Positions 4,438-6,043 of a DNA stretch of 6,043 bases are shown here, piece by piece (the stretch's first letter is position 1; every line of letters begins with the position of its first letter). This stretch comes from Bacillota bacterium (GTDB lineage: Bacteria; Bacillota; Clostridia; Christensenellales; CAG-138): assembly GCA_023435855.1 (NCBI GenBank), contig JAEZLG010000128.1, positions 1-6,043 of the forward strand, read 5' to 3'. A model generated the notes under the pieces. The model had not been told where the DNA came from. It ran no database searches and saw nothing but the letters and a program-made list of their open reading frames with translations. The translations under genes and the position numbers were made by a program.

Positions 4438-6043
4438 ATGATAAGCACCCAGGGAGTTTCCCTTCAATTCGGCGGAAGGCCGCTGTTTCAAAACGTAGAT
4501 ATACAGTTTACACCCGGTAACTGTTATGGCCTCATCGGCGCAAACGGTACGGGCAAATCCACATTCCTGCGCATTTTATCGGGCGAGCTTGAGCCAAGCA
4601 GCGGCATGGTGAATGTGACCCCCAACGAGCGCATTGCGGTATTAAGGCAGGATCATTTCGCATTTGACGAATTTACCGCGCTTGAAACCGTAATTATGGG
4701 CCACCAGCGCCTGTATGAGATCATCCGTTTGAAGGACGAACTCTACAACAAGCCTGATTTCGACGATGCGGACGGCATACGCCTTGCGGAGCTTGAGGGC
4801 GAGTTTTCCGAGCTCGACGGCTGGAATGCCGAGTCGGACGCGGAAACCATGCTAAACGGCCTTGGTATAACCGGCGATTACCATCAAATGAAAATGTCGG
4901 AGCTTGACGGACCGCGCAAGGTTAAAGTGCTTCTAGCACAGGCGCTATTCAAAAAGCCGGACATTTTGCTTCTCGACGAGCCTACAAACAACCTCGATCT
5001 GTATGCGGTAAAATGGCTTGAGGAGTTCCTTTTAGATTTTGATAATACCGTCATTGTAGTTTCACATGATAGGCATTTTCTCAACAAGGTATGCACGCAC
5101 ATCGTGGATATCGACTTTAGTAAAATTCAGATGTACGTGGGCAACTACGATTTCTGGTATGAATACACGCAGCTTGCCGCGCGGCAGGATCGCGACAAAC
5201 GAATGCAAAACGAGCAGAAGATTAAGGAATTGCAGGAGTTTATTCAACGATTCAGCGCCAACGCGGCGAAGTCCAAGCAAGCAACATCGCGCAAAAAGCT
5301 GCTCGACAATTTGCAGATGGACAATTATGCACCTTCCTCGCGCCGTTATCCCTTCATCAGCTTCAAGCCCGACCGCGAGGTTGGAAATGACATCGTTGCC
5401 GTAAACGGTATTACAAAGACCGTGGGCGACCGCAAAGTGCTCGACAACGTGAGCTTTACGGTATATCCCGGCGATAAGATCGCCTTTATCGGTGAGGACG
5501 AAGTTGCTCGCACGACGCTTTTTGAAATACTCATGGGAGAAACGGAAGCCGACGCCGGAAGTATAAAATGGGGTGTCACCACCACGCAGGCACATATGCC
5601 TTCCGATAATTCCCGTTATTTTGATAACGTGGAATTAAACCTTGTGGACTGGCTTCGCCAATACTCGCGCGACCAGTACGAAACAACCATCAGAGGCTGG
5701 CTTGGCAAATTGTTGTTCTCGGGTGAAGAAGCATTAAAAGAAGCTAAGGTGCTTTCGGGCGGCGAAAAGCAGCGCTGCATGCTGGCAAAACTCATGCTTT
5801 CGGGCGCAAATGTGCTTATTTTAAACGACCCAACAAACCATCTCGACCTCGAAGCCATAACGGCACTTAACGAAGGTATGACGGCGTTTACGGGCGTGAT
5901 GCTTTTTGCCTCACATGACCATCAGGTAATCCAAACCGGCGCCAACCGCATCATTGAGCTTTTGCCCAATACAATTATCGACCGGCGCGAGACATTCGAC
6001 GAGTACCTCGATGACCCGGAGGTCGCAAGGCTCAGAGCTAATG
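4438..6043 (+). CDS. ykpA: ABC-F family ATPase of the YkpA/YbiT type, 3' end cut by window edge
   Basis: The frame is open from ATG 4438 to the edge, giving 535 residues; relatives are about 540 long, so nearly all is present. AAGGA at 4423-4427 is the ribosome site. ABC-F proteins are soluble twin-ATPase proteins that act on the ribosome rather than in transport. Domain 1 has Walker A GANGTGKS (34-41), Q-loop Gln71, a degenerate signature LDGPRK (156-161), Walker B LLLDEPTNNLD (177-187) and His210. The charged linker (about 242-305) contains the family stretch RFSANAAKSKQATSRKK. Domain 2 has an altered Walker A GEDEVART (352-359, Arg for Lys), a canonical signature LSGGEK (439-444), an altered Walker B VLILNDPTNHLD (459-470) and His493. 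A degenerate first signature and second Walker A are usual in this subfamily; Asn463-Asp464 in place of Asp-Glu is not, as far as I recall. No membrane domain is encoded. The role is probably in translation; antibiotic resistance is unlikely from this subfamily. Confidence 0.92.
   Translation, partial: MISTQGVSLQFGGRPLFQNVDIQFTPGNCYGLIGANGTGKSTFLRILSGELEPSSGMVNVTPNERIAVLRQDHFAFDEFTALETVIMGHQRLYEIIRLKDELYNKPDFDDADGIRLAELEGEFSELDGWNAESDAETMLNGLGITGDYHQMKMSELDGPRKVKVLLAQALFKKPDILLLDEPTNNLDLYAVKWLEEFLLDFDNTVIVVSHDRHFLNKVCTHIVDIDFSKIQMYVGNYDFWYEYTQLAARQDRDKRMQNEQKIKELQEFIQRFSANAAKSKQATSRKKLLDNLQMDNYAPSSRRYPFISFKPDREVGNDIVAVNGITKTVGDRKVLDNVSFTVYPGDKIAFIGEDEVARTTLFEILMGETEADAGSIKWGVTTTQAHMPSDNSRYFDNVELNLVDWLRQYSRDQYETTIRGWLGKLLFSGEEALKEAKVLSGGEKQRCMLAKLMLSGANVLILNDPTNHLDLEAITALNEGMTAFTGVMLFASHDHQVIQTGANRIIELLPNTIIDRRETFDEYLDDPEVARLRAN

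Noticed and set aside
5062..5595. 177-residue open frame on the minus strand opposite the ABC-F gene
   Set aside because: It is antisense to strongly conserved ABC-F coding sequence, and I recognise no motif in it.

Overview
The window looks like chromosomal DNA of a low-to-mid GC member of the Firmicutes, probably a clostridium-like anaerobe. This rests on strong GGAGG-type ribosome sites, a YkpA-type ABC-F protein, a DUF4362-like lipoprotein, a Fur-family gene in a zinc-type ABC operon, and short dispersed GTCATTTCGA/GTCATTCTGA repeats. No tRNA, rRNA, CRISPR array, transposase or phage gene was seen.

Left region (1-1744, + strand): the end of a metal-uptake operon. The 3' part of an ATP-binding subunit (ZnuC type) overlaps the complete permease (ZnuB type) by 7 bp. 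A Fur-family metalloregulator, probably a Zur, starts 4 bp after the permease stop. The substrate-binding protein, the Walker A part of the ATPase and the operon promoter lie upstream of the window.

Middle region (1745-3243, + strand): a short intergenic stretch with a good extended -10 promoter drives a 465-residue sodium/proton:sugar symporter of the GPH (MelB/XylP) family. It is probably a separate transcription unit.

Repeat island (3244-3731): a gene-free 488 bp stretch between two convergent genes. It holds a perfect 9-bp GC-rich hairpin and two diverged tandem copies of a 132-135 bp element with inverted ends. A fragment of a third arm follows. Apparent proteins here are translations of repeats.

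Right region (3732-6043): a minus-strand lipoprotein gene and a plus-strand ABC-F ATPase gene are transcribed divergently. The 139 bp between their starts contains a perfect LacI-family-type palindrome (GCAAACGTTTGC), a second 10-bp palindrome and a promoter for the ABC-F gene. The ABC-F protein runs off the right edge, apparently only a few residues short of its end. It keeps one intact composite ATP site while every key motif of the other site is altered, including a Walker B change from DE to ND. No frankly new multi-gene system is visible. The most unusual items are this asymmetric ABC-F protein, the duplicated repeat element and the symmetrical operator-like site.
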